Assembly (NCBI GenBank): GCA_025677825.1
Contig: JAIXMO010000032.1
Span: 186,001-250,000, forward strand
Source of the DNA: Helicostylum pulchrum
Taxonomy: Eukaryota > Mucoromycota > Mucoromycetes > Mucorales > Mucoraceae
DNA: 64,000 nt
Reading direction: 5' to 3'
The translations under genes were made by a program, and so were the position numbers. Positions 36,979-48,366 of the stretch are shown here, piece after piece. Below the pieces are notes generated by a model, which saw nothing but the letters and a program-made list of their open reading frames with translations, was not told where the DNA came from and ran no database searches. Positions within the stretch are counted from its first letter, which is position 1, and each line of letters opens with the position of its first letter.

Positions 36979-37003
36979 CCGCGAATTGAAGCCATAAGCA
37001 CTG
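36979..37003 (-). repeat. Right terminal inverted repeat of the 1.3-kb element
   Basis: This is the reverse complement of the left repeat at 35697-35721 with one mismatch, followed by the TA target duplicate at 37004-37005. Confidence 0.88.
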
Positions 37004-37160
37004 TATGTTATATTAACTACTGGTACACAACTCTAAAAAAGGAGAGGGGCTCGAGCGTCCGAAAAAAAAAAGAGACGGCGTTTCAATGTAATCCTGTAAA
37101 AGCACTAATGGTATGCATCCATACAGGACTTTCTCTTTCATCCATCCAACATAACATAAT

Positions 37161-38484
37161 ATGGTAAGAGCATAATTGCAAACCGTACATCCATCCATAA
37201 CAAAGAAAAAACTAACATCTTTTAAATTATAGTCTCACAGGTTCGTTTTTATTTTGCAGGATTTTTATTTTTCGACATTCCACCAAACAAATGCAGGAAA
37301 AAAAACTAACATTTTTTAAATAAATTTATAGAAAGTTTGAAGCACCTCGTCATGGTCATTTAGGTTTCGGTCCTCGTAAGAGAACCAGATCTCACCGTGG
37401 TAGAGTTAAGGCATACCCCAAAGATGATTCCAAGCTCCCTGTTCACTTAACCGCCTTCATGGGTTACAAGGCCGGTATGACCCATATCGTCCGTGATCTT
37501 GAACGTCCTGGATCCAAGATGCACAAGAAGGAAGTTGTTGAAGCCGTTACCGTTATTGAATCCCCTCCTATGGTTATTGTTGGTGTTGTTGGTTACGTCG
37601 AGACTCCTCGTGGTCTTCGTTCTTTGACCACTGTCTGGGCTGAGCATCTCTCTGAAGAAGCCAAGCGTAGATTCTACAAGAACTGGTACCGCTCCAAGAA
37701 GAAGGCCTTCACCAAGTACGCACAAAAGTATGCTAACGGTGGTAAGGATGTTGCACGTGAAGCTGAACGTATTAAGAAGTACTGTTCCGTTGTCCGTGTT
37801 ATTGCACATACACAAATCTCCAAGGCTAAGCTTCATCAACGTAAAGCACATCTTATGGAGATCCAATTAAATGGTGGATCCATTGCCGATAAAGTCGATT
37901 TTGCTCGTAGCCACTTTGAAAAGGAAGTTACAGTTGGATCAGTATTCGAACAAGATGAGATGATTGATATTATTGCCACTACTAAGGGTCATGGATTTGA
38001 AGGTGTTACAGCTCGTTGGGGTACCAAGAAGCTTCCTCGTAAGACTCATCGTGGTCTTCGTAAGGTTGCTTGTATTGGTGCTTGGCATCCTTCCAGAGTC
38101 ATGTACTCTGTCGCTCGTGCTGGTCAACGTGGTTACCATCGTCGTACCGAAATCAACAAGAAGATCTATCGTATTGCCACTGGTGCCGATGCCAAGTCTG
38201 GTACTACTGAATACGATTTGACTGAGAAGCCTATTACCCCTATGGGTGGTTTCCCTCATTATGGTGTTGTCAATGACGATTTCGTTATGATCAAGGGTTG
38301 TTGTGCTGGTTCCAAGAAGAGAGTTATCACTCTTCGTAAGTCTTTAACTGTTCACACCAAGCGTTCTGCTTTGGAAAAGGTCAGCATCAAGTTCATCGAT
38401 ACCTCTTCCAAGTTCGGTCACGGTCGTTTCCAAACTCCTGCCGAGAAGCATCAATTCATGGGTACCCTCAAGAAGGATCTTTAA
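37161..38484 (+). CDS. RPL3: 60S ribosomal protein L3 (uL3)
   Basis: The coding sequence is built from three exons: the ATG alone (37161-37163), an 8-nt micro-exon TCTCACAG (37233-37240), and 37332-38484. Together they give [20 protein letters not shown], the invariant start of eukaryotic L3, and a total of 387 residues, the same length as yeast Rpl3. Later family blocks include [40 protein letters not shown] and the W-finger region around [12 protein letters not shown]3 organises the peptidyl-transferase centre. Without the micro-exon the Ser-His-Arg residues near the modified N-terminus would be lost. A transposon ends 157 bp before the ATG, so the promoter is very short or lies partly inside the element. 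Confidence 0.97.
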
Positions 38485-38637
38485 ATCATCTAGCATCCTC
38501 TCTTTTTTTTTTCTTTTTTTTTGGCAAAGTTTATTTCTCTTCACAAACTTATAAATAAAACAAACCTCGATTTGAGTAGACCCCCAAAAAATCATATTGT
38601 TTATTAGATTTATAATTAATGTTTGAGATATAGATTA

Positions 38638-41600
38638 TTAAACGTTTACTTTTCGTGCAAGTTCACTCATCATAGCCAACAAATCCTGAATAGTAAACTC
38701 CAAATGTGCACCAGCATCTGGATAACACTTGCTAATCAAGTCTTCCATTTTTTCATGCTGACGAATAAATTCTTCTTGAATACCACGCCAAACGACTTGA
38801 AGTAACCCTTCTTCTTCCGAGAAATGTTTATCTACACGTTTATATAACTGCTCCAAAGATTTTTTAATTTCTTTAGGTGGGTACATGGTAATAACTCTTC
38901 TTAATTGGGTCTTGTTATAATTCATATGGAACGAAACTTCTTCAGGTGTACTGGTATGCGTCATATTTTCTACACCTTCAAAGAACTCCAAGAGTCTACC
39001 AAGTGGACGACGAATAATGACTTTAACATATCCGTTTAAACTACTGTCGTATTGAGTTTTAGCGTGCTTGATCCATTTTTCAAGGACATGTAATTTGTTT
39101 GTACGAAGCGTATGATACATATGATGCATATTTTCTATATACATGATGGTGGCGTTTAATTGCTCTTTATCATCACCTGTCTGATCACTTTCTCTGGCGA
39201 TACTTTCTAAACTACCCATCATGGCTTGAATGATTCTTTCATAGGCGTCACTTACAGTAACACGAGTTTCTGATTCTGGTTGTACATTGACAGCTGCCAT
39301 TTCCATTCTCATTGCAAAGACAGGGAATGTTCTAAAGAACGATAAAATACCCTTACGTTTTTTAGAAGTGACCTTGGTTTCTTCAATAGTACGAACTTGA
39401 TCAGCCTTTTTTTAAAAGTTAATAACGTTGTATGTACTTCCTAACTATTACTTACGATAAAACTTTCAAACATTTTTGTTAATCGTTGTAAAATAGACTT
39501 GCAAAGTCTCAACGTAAACTCTTGGTCTGATCCTTCCCACTTTTCTTGTTGGAATTCAACTGCACCAAGCATACTGACAGCTTGACTATAAAAAATAAAA
39601 TAAATTAAACTCCTAGTATACGCTTTAAAAAAGAAAAACTTACGTTGGATCACTCTTAACACCATATTCTAATAAACCTACAAGATTTGGTTCCAAAGTT
39701 TCAAAGATAATCTCCATCCAAGTCCTAAAACTTTTGTAAGTAAAAGGGTTTCTTTACACTGCACACAAAAAATCACTTACAAAATCTTTTTAGAAACTTT
39801 GACATCTCTAATCTTATCTCTTCGACTATACAAGTCAGGTTTATTCGGTACCTGAGAATAAACCATGCCTCTTTCCAAGAAAGATTTAGGTCCATTTAAA
39901 GTTTGTTCGAACAAATCGCTCATATAGTTTTGCTCTCTACATACTGCCATAATAGCTTGCCCAATCATTTGAGCAAAAGCCTATACATACATAAATTATA
40001 AAGGTCAAAAAAAGGATATACGAGTATTACTATATATTTTTCTCTTACATCATCTGCAGCCTTTTCATCTTCATCAATACTAGCACGACCGTTACCATTA
40101 TTAAAACTTCCGCCAATAACACCTTCTACCGATCCTCGTAACATGTGTCTGTAGCGGTGAGGTCGTTCATCACCACGTAAATTGGGAGCATACGCTAAAG
40201 CTCTTGCAGGGCGAGATTCTTCTGGCTTAAAAACTAGGAATAAAATACGTTATTACTCTCACTTATTTTTATTTTCCAATTAAAAAAGTGCTTACTGTAT
40301 TCAAGTTCATCTACATCGCGTTTACGTAAAGCAGCATAAAAGGTACGAGTACTATCAATCAAATCTCTTATATCACGTTCATACAAAGGAGCGACCGCTT
40401 GCGCATAACACTACCATAAAAAAAATTAATACACTATAAAACACAGATATATATTAATCGTACTCTTTGTAATTCATTATACATTCTAGGTTCCATTTCC
40501 TTTTCCCATAAATTAAACCCTTGATATTTAATCAACTGGTCTTCAATTTGTTCATGTGGTACAGCGGCAATGGTAGCATTACCACCTTTTCTATTACCAG
40601 TAGGAGAAGATCTAGCTTTGGTATCAAAATATAATTTAGCTTGGTATTCAAACTGTTCCTTTAAAAACTTGAATATTCTTTCACTGAATTTATTGCCGTG
40701 GATATTGTACGTTTCCAACCTATCTTGAACCGCAGTCATGTCTTGTAATCCATCGCCTAATTTGGTTTTAATTACTTTTTGTAACATTTCAGCTGATTCT
40801 TGAATACGAATAACGTCGTCTGCTGTATCCATTGGATCGTTTTGTAAACTATCAAGGCATTTACGGGGTATAGATATGGCTGTCTAATATAGAGGTTTAG
40901 TGTTTGCATAAAGTAACTCTTTTTTTTTATAAATATTTACCAGTAAACCATCAAGTTCGGATATCAGTGAATGTTGATTAGAATTCAGTATTTGAAGTGC
41001 TCGATTTTGTGTTTCAATCTCTCGAATATCATCGCCCATACTCTAAACAAAATAAACGAAAAAAGAAAAGAAATAAATGGGTTTGATTCGAGACAAATTT
41101 GATTTTTTATATACATAAACAAAAATAACAATAAATGCGCGGGATGTTGGAAAGTATTTATAAGGTGAATGATAGGGGTGGTGGAGGTTGTATGCGTATG
41201 TATGTATGTATGTATGTACTAAGTTTCTTTTACTGTCTTACTTACGTTAAGCTCTGCTCCATAGAGTGACAACCAAGATTCCATCGCTTCTAGTTCTTGT
41301 ACTGATTTATCTATATGGCCCACAATAGACCGAACACGTTCATCCGATTGAATAATAGCATGTACATTAGCCTAAATAACATCAAAATTAAATATCTCTT
41401 TTACATGTACATATATATATATTTATCCCAAAAACCAAACTTACAGCTTCCAAAGCATGTAATTCACCTAGTAATCTCTTTTCGAGCGCAGCAGCATTTC
41501 CGCTAGCTTTCCAATTAAAATCTGAAAGTAATTCTTCAACATTCATTAAAGAAGCTTGTTCGCTCATCTTTTCTTTAACTTCCTCGGCTTTCTTTTGACG

Positions 41601-41854
41601 TTGCTTTTCTTCCAACACTTGTTTTTCTTGCTTTTCTCGTTCTCTCTTTGCTTCTCTTACTCTATCACGTTCTTTACGTTCGTCTCTTCCTTGATTGATA
41701 GTTCTTTCTTCTTCGCGAGGAGCTAAATGATTATATCAGTAAAAACTAAATAAATTATTAAATATGTATATTATATATATTTACATTGCTGAATAACAAT
41801 GGATGGTTTGGAAGTTGTTTGTTGACTTGGTGCAACATTCTTAACTGGCTGGTA

Positions 41855-41887
<33 letters not shown>

Positions 41888-42974
41888 CTGCTGCTGTTGT
41901 TGTTGCTGCTGTTGCTGCTGTTGTTGCTGCTGTTGTTGTTGTTGTTGTTGTTGTTGCTGTTGTTGCTGTTGTTGTTGTTGTTGTTGTTGCTGTTGTTGCT
42001 GTTGTTGTTGCTGAGGAGGAGGAAGAATTTGTTGTACAGCGACCTGTGGAGAAGAAGGAGCTTGTAAATCAGTTACAGATCGAGAAGGTGCACTATATGT
42101 GAAACCAGTACTAGTAGATGGTGAAGTAGGATACGGGCTATCAGTAAATACAGGAGATTGAGGTAAATGTAAATTGGTTCTACTGTCACCCGAAATAGGC
42201 TCATTATTGGTAGAGGCCATGGAGGGGGCAGAAGGGTCGGCCAAAACTAAATTCAATTATCGTTAATGTCTTTTTTTAAATAAAAAAATCGCACATGTTA
42301 AACTTTACATCGTAAAATACGAGATTCATCAATATTGATAAGAGTTGGCATACGATTAGCAGAACGTCTACAAGACTAGAAAAAGAAAAAAAAAATTAAG
42401 AATGGTTGCATGATGTATTTTTCTTTAAAGTATTCTTACATCAACCAAAAATGCAAGAAAAACCATCTTGTCTCTACTTCTTTCTACGGCCCATAAATAC
42501 GTTTTATTGAGCGTAATAGCGAATTGGTGAGCCTAAACAATAGAATATTAGTAGAATTCAAATAATACAATGTACTTTATATCTTACATCAACAATTTTA
42601 ATTTGCCGGATATCGTCTAACGACCACGTTTTACTAACACTAAAAGTACCAGTTGGATTTCTTTTAACTTTCAAAAGTCGAATAGCATTTTTTTTTTCTA
42701 CATTTTTAAATAAAAAGAGATTAGCTACTATTTTATCGGTTGTAAAAGGTTTTTAACTTTACGAGTTAAACATAAATAACGAGGAGTTCCTTTAATATCT
42801 TTATTGTTTTCAGAAGACTGAATATCCTTGTAAGTCTTTACGTGAACAATGAGTTTCTCTCCCGAGCCTTTTTTAATAAATAGATGAGAACAGAAACTAT
42901 ATTTATAATAGATGAACAAATTTACCTTGAGAAAATAAGCTAGACAAGAGAGCTTGCCTAATACCATCCGACAT
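38638..42974 (-). CDS. SEC3: Exocyst complex component SEC3
   Basis: About a dozen exons run from the ATG at 42974 (MSDGIRQALLSSLFSQ) to the TAA at 38638. The N-terminal exons (GEKLIVHVKTYKDIQ, RYLCLTRKVE, WSLDDIRQIKIVD, HQFAITLNKTYLWAVERSRD) form the Sec3 PIP2- and Rho-binding PH-like domain. A low-complexity linker with a 53-residue glutamine run follows (41855-42013). Then come a charged coiled coil (about 41700-41400) and the long helical Sec3_C domain through LSLDSIARESDQ-like blocks at 39312-38638. Sec3 is the exocyst subunit that marks secretion sites at the plasma membrane and so matters for hyphal tip growth. Exon limits in the middle were not all checked base by base. Confidence 0.9.
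41855..42013 (-). repeat. Polyglutamine tract within SEC3 (53 CAA/CAG codons)
   Basis: 159 bp of mixed CAA and CAG codons on the minus strand code for an unbroken glutamine run between PPP and YQPVKNV. The codon mix, with CAG-rich and CAA-rich blocks, suggests repeated slippage. The frame is open through the tract and continues into SEC3 sequence on both sides. Confidence 0.9.
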
Positions 42975-43004
42975 TCTTTATTTTCAATAAACTACAAGAA
43001 AGTG

Positions 43005-43199
43005 AATCTAGCACAAGAAGAAAGAAAAACAGCAAGTTTAAAGCGAAAGTTCGTATTAAATGATGATGGTGTTTTTAAAGCGCCTATTCAAACGAATAGA
43101 ATGGTTTCAAATGCTCCTGTTGTCTTTAATAAAGAAGTGGACAAACTACTCTTCCTCTTTTCTAACTTAGCGAATATAATAATTATTGTTTATTTTTAA
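43005..43199 (+). other. Plus-strand coding-like stretch in the SEC3 promoter
   Basis: Between the SEC3 start and the RET2 stop, the plus strand holds an open frame reading QEERKTASLKRKFVLNDDGV and then FKAPIQTNRMVSNAPVVFNK, ending at a stop at 43197-43199. The composition is protein-like but there is no ATG and no visible upstream exon. It could be a gene fragment, an exon of an overlapping gene, or chance. Confidence 0.3.
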
Positions 43200-43211
43200 A
43201 AAAATAAGAAG

Positions 43212-45162
43212 TTAACCAATGACATAATCTTCAGCAGCCATAATAATTTCCTTGGAGAAAGGAGCTGGAGTGTTATTTTCAACATTGGTAATATCCAAAA
43301 CATCAACTCCACAAATTAACTTATCACTGATAAAAGATACCGTGACAGGGAAGAATGCGTTAGCATCATCGCCAGGGATACTACACTCCAATAATCCTGA
43401 TTTGTTAGAGCTGTTGATAACAGGAAGTTGCCATTCAAGTACTCTTCTAGCACGATCAACAAAGTAAGATCCATCAGCTTGAGTAACTTCAGCTGTAGGT
43501 TCAGCACTTTTTTTTTTAAAGAAAAAAGAAAAAAAAGGGTTAATTATCGTTCGTATAAAAGAGAAAGGTCCAACTTACGGTAAGGGAATAGAAATAACGA
43601 CTTCACGTAACTCCAAATCACTATTTTCTAATTCATATTCTACATTAACATCACAAGTACCGTTTCCAGCAGGAGAAGGCCAGCATGTAACTATAGAAAA
43701 TAATATAAATATAAAATCGAAAAATCAACATGCACAAAAAAGAATACTAACTTGTCAAAGGAACAGCAGTTTCGTCTTTAGTTGACATCTTCCACTTGAC
43801 AACCTCCAAATTTTGATTAGCAGGGAAAGGTCTTGATAAATCTCTCATTTGTACAATATGTTGATCCTTAAACGCAGATTTATCCACATTAGGATGAGTC
43901 TTGAACTGAATTGAAGATTCATCATTTGCTTTCAATGCAAGACTAATACGAGCACTTGCAGGATCTGAAATCTTTAAAGTCAAGACACCTCTTACCTCCA
44001 TTTGTTCTAACCCACCATCCTTATTAGCAACAACTGAGACACGTTCTTCAATATCAATATGAACACTGTCTTGGTTGGTATGCTTTGTTGGTGCAATCAA
44101 AGGTTCTTCAACGTCGGGTTTAATAGCATCAAAGAGATCAGCAGCTTTAGGTTTACGGCCAAGTTGCATACCCTTTGCCTTTGATGTAGTTGTAGTTGTA
44201 GAATGAGAAGCAGGTCTACTGTAAGATGGAGTAGATTCTCTCATAGAAGGTAAAGTCTCGGAAGGAGAGTAAGCTCCATTATTACCGTAATTGCCTCCTC
44301 CATTTCCACCTCCATTTCCACCACCACCATTGGTGTTGAAATTACCTTGCATAAATCCTTGGCCTCGCTTTTGAGCCTCCTTTCTTTGCATTTCGAATTG
44401 TTTAGCTCTTCTCTTAAGTTCTTCCTTTGCCTCTTGTTCTTTATTCTATAAACACATATTTAAAACCTTGATTTCCTTTTTCCCCCCTGATTTTTTCCCT
44501 CTCTCTCTCTCTCTTACCTTCGCAATAATTTCTTGGATTCTTTCTTCATGACTCTCCATCTCGATAGAACTCTTTACTTGAGACAAGTTGACGTTTTCTC
44601 TATACCCAACCGAGATGATTTCGTCAAATGCGCATAATAATTCAAAAGAGTTGCGAAGAATTTGGGTTTCATCACAAGAACGACAAAGATCAGTAACAAC
44701 ACGAGCAAACAAATGAAGAGATTCGATATCTTGTAAAATATTAGACTACATTAAGAGTTAATATAAAGCTTTCTTTTCTCGCGTCTTATTTATTTTTTTT
44801 TACCTGACGGTTAGTAATTAAAACCATAAACAAGTCATCAAGAGGTTGATACACAAAACGAACATGTTCGGTTTCGACTGTAGTATGTTGTTGTCCTGCA
44901 CTGGTTAATTTAGGGAAAGAAGCTAATAAACCTTCAATACGAGAACGTTGCATCTCGTGAAATTGACGAGAAATAACAGCTATAGATGAGAACAGATGAA
45001 AAAATAATATATGGTTAGAATTTGTTACTATTGACAAGTGAAAAAGAAAAGTGTACCTTTTCCACTCTTGGTGACAACAGCAGCAGCTAATACAACCTAG
45101 ATGATGAATAAGTTTATAATGTGTTTATTGTCTTCGGTCATTTCTTATTTATTTTTTACCAT
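43212..45162 (-). CDS. RET2: Coatomer subunit delta (COPI)
   Basis: The first coding exon is the ATG alone (45162-45160). The next exon joins to give [20 protein letters not shown], the standard start of delta-COP (longin-like domain), followed by [17 protein letters not shown] and [21 protein letters not shown] linker rich in Gly, Asn and Ser follows (about 44390-44200). The C-terminal mu-homology domain starts near [18 protein letters not shown] and ends AAEDYVIG at a stop at 43214-43212. Delta-COP is part of the COPI coat subcomplex that resembles AP adaptors and binds dilysine-type retrieval cargo between Golgi and ER. Confidence 0.94.
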
Positions 45163-45860
45163 TTTGATATATGCTTATAATGTATACTTGAAAGGGAAGA
45201 AAGTATATGATTATTTTTATTAGGACAGCGACGCGTAGATAATTAAAAAAACTGCCACGACATTGTCTGCGAATCAAATCGCTTTAAAACTTTGAAAAGT
45301 GCTATCAATTAACCTTTTAAAAAGACATATACATGCCCTGAATCTCTACTCCAAAATAAATGGAAACCTGTATATCAATAATATATTTATTTTTAAACGT
45401 GTAATTTATAAGAGTTTGTGGATAATGGGACTTTGTAATGGTACTTTTATAAAGTGTCTTGCTTTGAGGATATACGCACACAAATATCCAACCTATCACA
45501 GTAAACAACCTTAGCAATATGAACTGAACGGAGGGAACGATGTTATTATCAGGAGTGGAGAATTAGACTTAATTTGAGTCGATAACGAAAAAATCACCAG
45601 GCCCAGACATGGCAAGAATTAATATATTGAAAACTTTTTCGAGATTCTATGGGTAGTGGTATATAGCCGTTCTTGAAAATCATCATGATAAAAGATATTT
45701 TTTTTTTTCGATATCTAAAGAAGAAGCCATACTTTCCATTGTCATATTCTAATAAAATAAAAAGTTCCTAGTTATTTAAGGAAACGATGAAATTAATTTA
45801 CAAGTTAAAAAAAAATATACATACCAGAAGTCATAATAATTATTTTTTTACTTTTTGCAG
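45163..45860. other. Intergenic region upstream of RET2
   Basis: No convincing gene is seen. A minus-strand ATG near 45834 with a possible intron leads only to frames that stop within about 25 codons. The region contains the RET2 promoter. Confidence 0.35.
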
Positions 45861-46661
45861 CTAAAATTCGTTTGTGTAATTTCCACCATACGGACCCGAT
45901 CTTCCTCTACTTTTTCTGAGGGGGGGGGGGGGGGGGGGTGCACCAATCTCGACGCTTTTAAATTTGGCTTTTGTTTTTCTTTGTTCTTCTTCCTCTTGTC
46001 TTCTACTTATTCTCTCTTTCTTCTTCTTCACTTCTCTTGCCTTGGCGTATTGAAATAGAAAAGCAGCCTTTATTTGGGGGTCAGACAGGTAAGACTTCAT
46101 GCTTTTACAATATTTTGACAACAACTTTACCTGGGGGACAAGTACAGCTTCATCATTTAAAAGAACCAACTTATCACAGCAATCTTTCTTCTCTTTCTTT
46201 ATATCTTCAAGGCTACTAATAATACTATTAAACAAATAGGCTCCCTTCAAGCTGTAGTCATCGTGGTTGTCAACATAGCCGTCGATCAGATTTTTCAGGT
46301 TTGTCCAGTTTTTTGCTTCTCTTAATCTAGGTAAAACGGTGGTACATCCTCTTAGGCCATTTTATCTTTAATAAAACTATTATTTGTCCTTAATAAACTA
46401 TTATTTGTTTTTAGAATAGGTTTTTTAGGGACTTTCGTTTTATCTGCTTCGCATTTTTCTAATCAGTCGGCCCACTCACGTGCTTTGATAAAGTTTTTTT
46501 ATGTAGGTGGTAAAAGTACGTGGATTGGAATGAGATAAAAAGCAAATCCGCAGCATATTTTGAGGGTACCTGTATATAATAATTTGGTGGATCTCATGGT
46601 CTTGTACTAGCTTATGCCTGACGGTTGCTTTAGACAGAACCATGCCCTTTTGTACGGACAT
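45861..46661 (-). pseudogene. Unknown gene with disrupted frame, proline-rich C-terminus
   Basis: The 3' part is an open frame (to a stop at 45861) with LIDGYVDNHDDYSLKGAYLF, VPQVKLLSKYCKSMKSYLSD, a charged stretch, and GAPPPPPPLRKSRGRSGPYG; the prolines are coded by an 18-G run on the plus strand. Upstream it continues as NGLRGCTTVLPRLREAKNWT, where an in-frame stop precedes it. A protein-like stretch, KCEADKTKVPKKPILKTNNS, continues upstream in another frame and contains a 22-bp tandem duplication. Further up, an ATG at 46661 begins MSVQKGMVLSKATVRHK, related to the relic at 18608. No splicing scheme I tried keeps one frame through all pieces. It may be a pseudogene, or a live gene with sequence errors near the homopolymer. 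The family is unknown to me. Confidence 0.45.
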
Positions 46662-46974
46662 AAAGAAAAAGGAACTGCTAAAAAAAACAAGATGCAGAAT
46701 AATAAATGAATATTTAAGATATACGCTCCCTCAAAAAAGTATACATACAAAAAAAAAACTTACTGATGGTGGTATGCATTGTGAAGGAAAGGAGGAAGAA
46801 AAGTGATTTATTCTAAAACAATAAAAGATAAACAAATGCGTGTTGGGTTAATTGTTATTTTTTAAAAGCTGTTCATCTTTTTTTTACTAAAGTGTATTAT
46901 AGTGTAACCTCGAATATAATGCATTACATAAAACTTATTTAATCTTTTTATTTTATAGTTAACAAGATACTATA

Positions 46975-48366
46975 TCAGTCGCTGTCTTCTTCGTCGACCA
47001 GTAATTCACGGTTTCCTCCCATGGAACCTGTTATCAGTCTTCTAAATAATCCCATTGTTGGAAATAACGAGTTTGTATATTCCATATCGTACCAATAATT
47101 AACAGCGATTACTCCTTCGTCACCTTTTTGCATGACTTGGTGAAACCATAATGCTAATTTAAATAGTTTAAAATATACATACACAGATGAATCATATATT
47201 TAATTTTACCTGGTAAATAAAGCATCTCGCCTTCTTTTACTGTTACTGTAATAGGACATGCGTGCATGAATTTAGGATACTTTGTAAAATCAGGATAAAG
47301 TGGATTGACTGGAATCCAAGGTGTGCTAGACTCTAAAGGATATAACTCGAGTTTTTGTGTAGTTCCGTTCGGAACGTAAATAGCGTTTTGATATAAAGAT
47401 TCTAAGTATACATTTCAAAGTTAAATTGACGTACTACACTCATCTATACTTGCGTATGTATATATACTGTACCATGCATACAATAATATTCAGTAGGTGG
47501 ATACAATATAAATGTCTTTTGACCGCGTATAACAGCATAGCAATTCTCATAAGGATCCTTGTGTAAAGAAGTAGCACTTTTATGGTCTCCAAACCAGAAA
47601 TTAACTGCGTCTGGTTGTTTACCTAACGCTTCATTACACCAATCAATATCTTGATTTACGTCTTTTTCAATGGCACTATATTCTGTAGGCAAACTACCGT
47701 TTTGTAACGATATATAATTGGCATTAGCTGATACTGCTTTTCCTTCTATCAAATCTATAAAAGAATTGAACGTCATTTGCTCTTCGTGAGGCATCGTGAA
47801 GTATTCCTTGTCAGTGACAGGATCATAAGTTACTGCATCCGCATAACTAACAAATTTCTTAGAAGTGGCTTTTTTTTATACTTAATTTTATATTAGCTTA
47901 CCCGTTAGGTGTAGCTGTACGAAAAAAAGGATACTATTAGCTTTTTTTTCTTTACAGAAAATAAAACGTAACACTTGCCAGCAACTGTTACAACTGTCTC
48001 TCCCATTTTTGATCTTAAATACTCGTTTGTCCATTTCGTACGTGCTGGCCAATGCTCGAATCCACCTAATAGAAAATAAAGTCAGAAGTCAAATGAAGGT
48101 ATGCTGAGAGAGAGAAAGAGAGAGAGGTCTCAGTACCTTTTATAACAGCAGGTCTATTAGGATGAACTGAAGTTCTCAAAAACTCTAATGCAGTTGGTGG
48201 CTTTTCGTAGACATGAACATAAGTACCATTGATGTCTACTCGTTTAATTTTTTTTTTTTTTGAAGAATAAGCTTTATGATTTTTTCTTAAAAAAACTTTA
48301 TCGATTTAAACCTTGGTATTCTTTAACATACTTGACAAATATGTTGCCAATATCTTCTTCAAGCAT
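46975..48366 (-). CDS. JMJD7: JmjC-domain lysyl hydroxylase/peptidase, JMJD7-like
   Basis: Multiple exons from the ATG at 48366 (MLEEDIGNIFVKYVKEYQ) to the TGA at 46975. Diagnostic stretches are VDINGTYVHVYEKPPTALEF, HPNRPAVIKGGFEHWPA, FNFW-type VNFWFGDHKSATSLHKDPYE, NCYAVIRGQKTFILYPPTE and LYLPALWFHQV. The HxD pair (His and Asp of LHKDPYEN) and the distal His (FHQV) form the Fe(II) site, and the Lys in GQKTFILYPP fits the 2-oxoglutarate contact. The PYENCYAV block is typical of JMJD7, a (3S)-lysyl hydroxylase of DRG GTPases in animals that has also been reported to cleave histone tails. Function in fungi is inferred by homology. The C-terminus is acidic (LLVDEEDSD). Confidence 0.87.

Larger units (their letters stand above)
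35697..37003. mobile_element. 1.3-kb Tc1/mariner-like DNA transposon, probably non-autonomous
   Basis: Perfectly placed terminal inverted repeats (25 bp, one mismatch) start CAGTGCTTACGGCTTCAATT at the left end and CAGTGCTTATGGCTTCAATT at the right end read inward; both continue CGCGG and then an A run. TA dinucleotides flank both ends (35695-35696 and 37004-37005), as for TA-targeting elements of the Tc1/mariner/pogo group. Inside the left end is a regular array of AATTCGCGG-like motifs; the middle has GATGTCGATGTCG repeats; and the right third has a frame-disrupted ORF. No transposase catalytic motifs (DDE/D) are recognisable, so it must be a non-autonomous or decayed copy. Its right end is 157 bp from the RPL3 start codon. 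Confidence 0.85.

Noticed and set aside
37447..38259. Two long minus-strand ORFs opposite RPL3
   Set aside because: They are shadows caused by the strong codon bias of RPL3 and have no family features.
41190..41220. GTAT tandem repeat as a functional element
   Set aside because: It is a simple microsatellite inside a SEC3 intron.
41786..42067. Plus-strand ORF coding a long leucine run
   Set aside because: It is the antisense of the SEC3 glutamine tract; no independent coding evidence.
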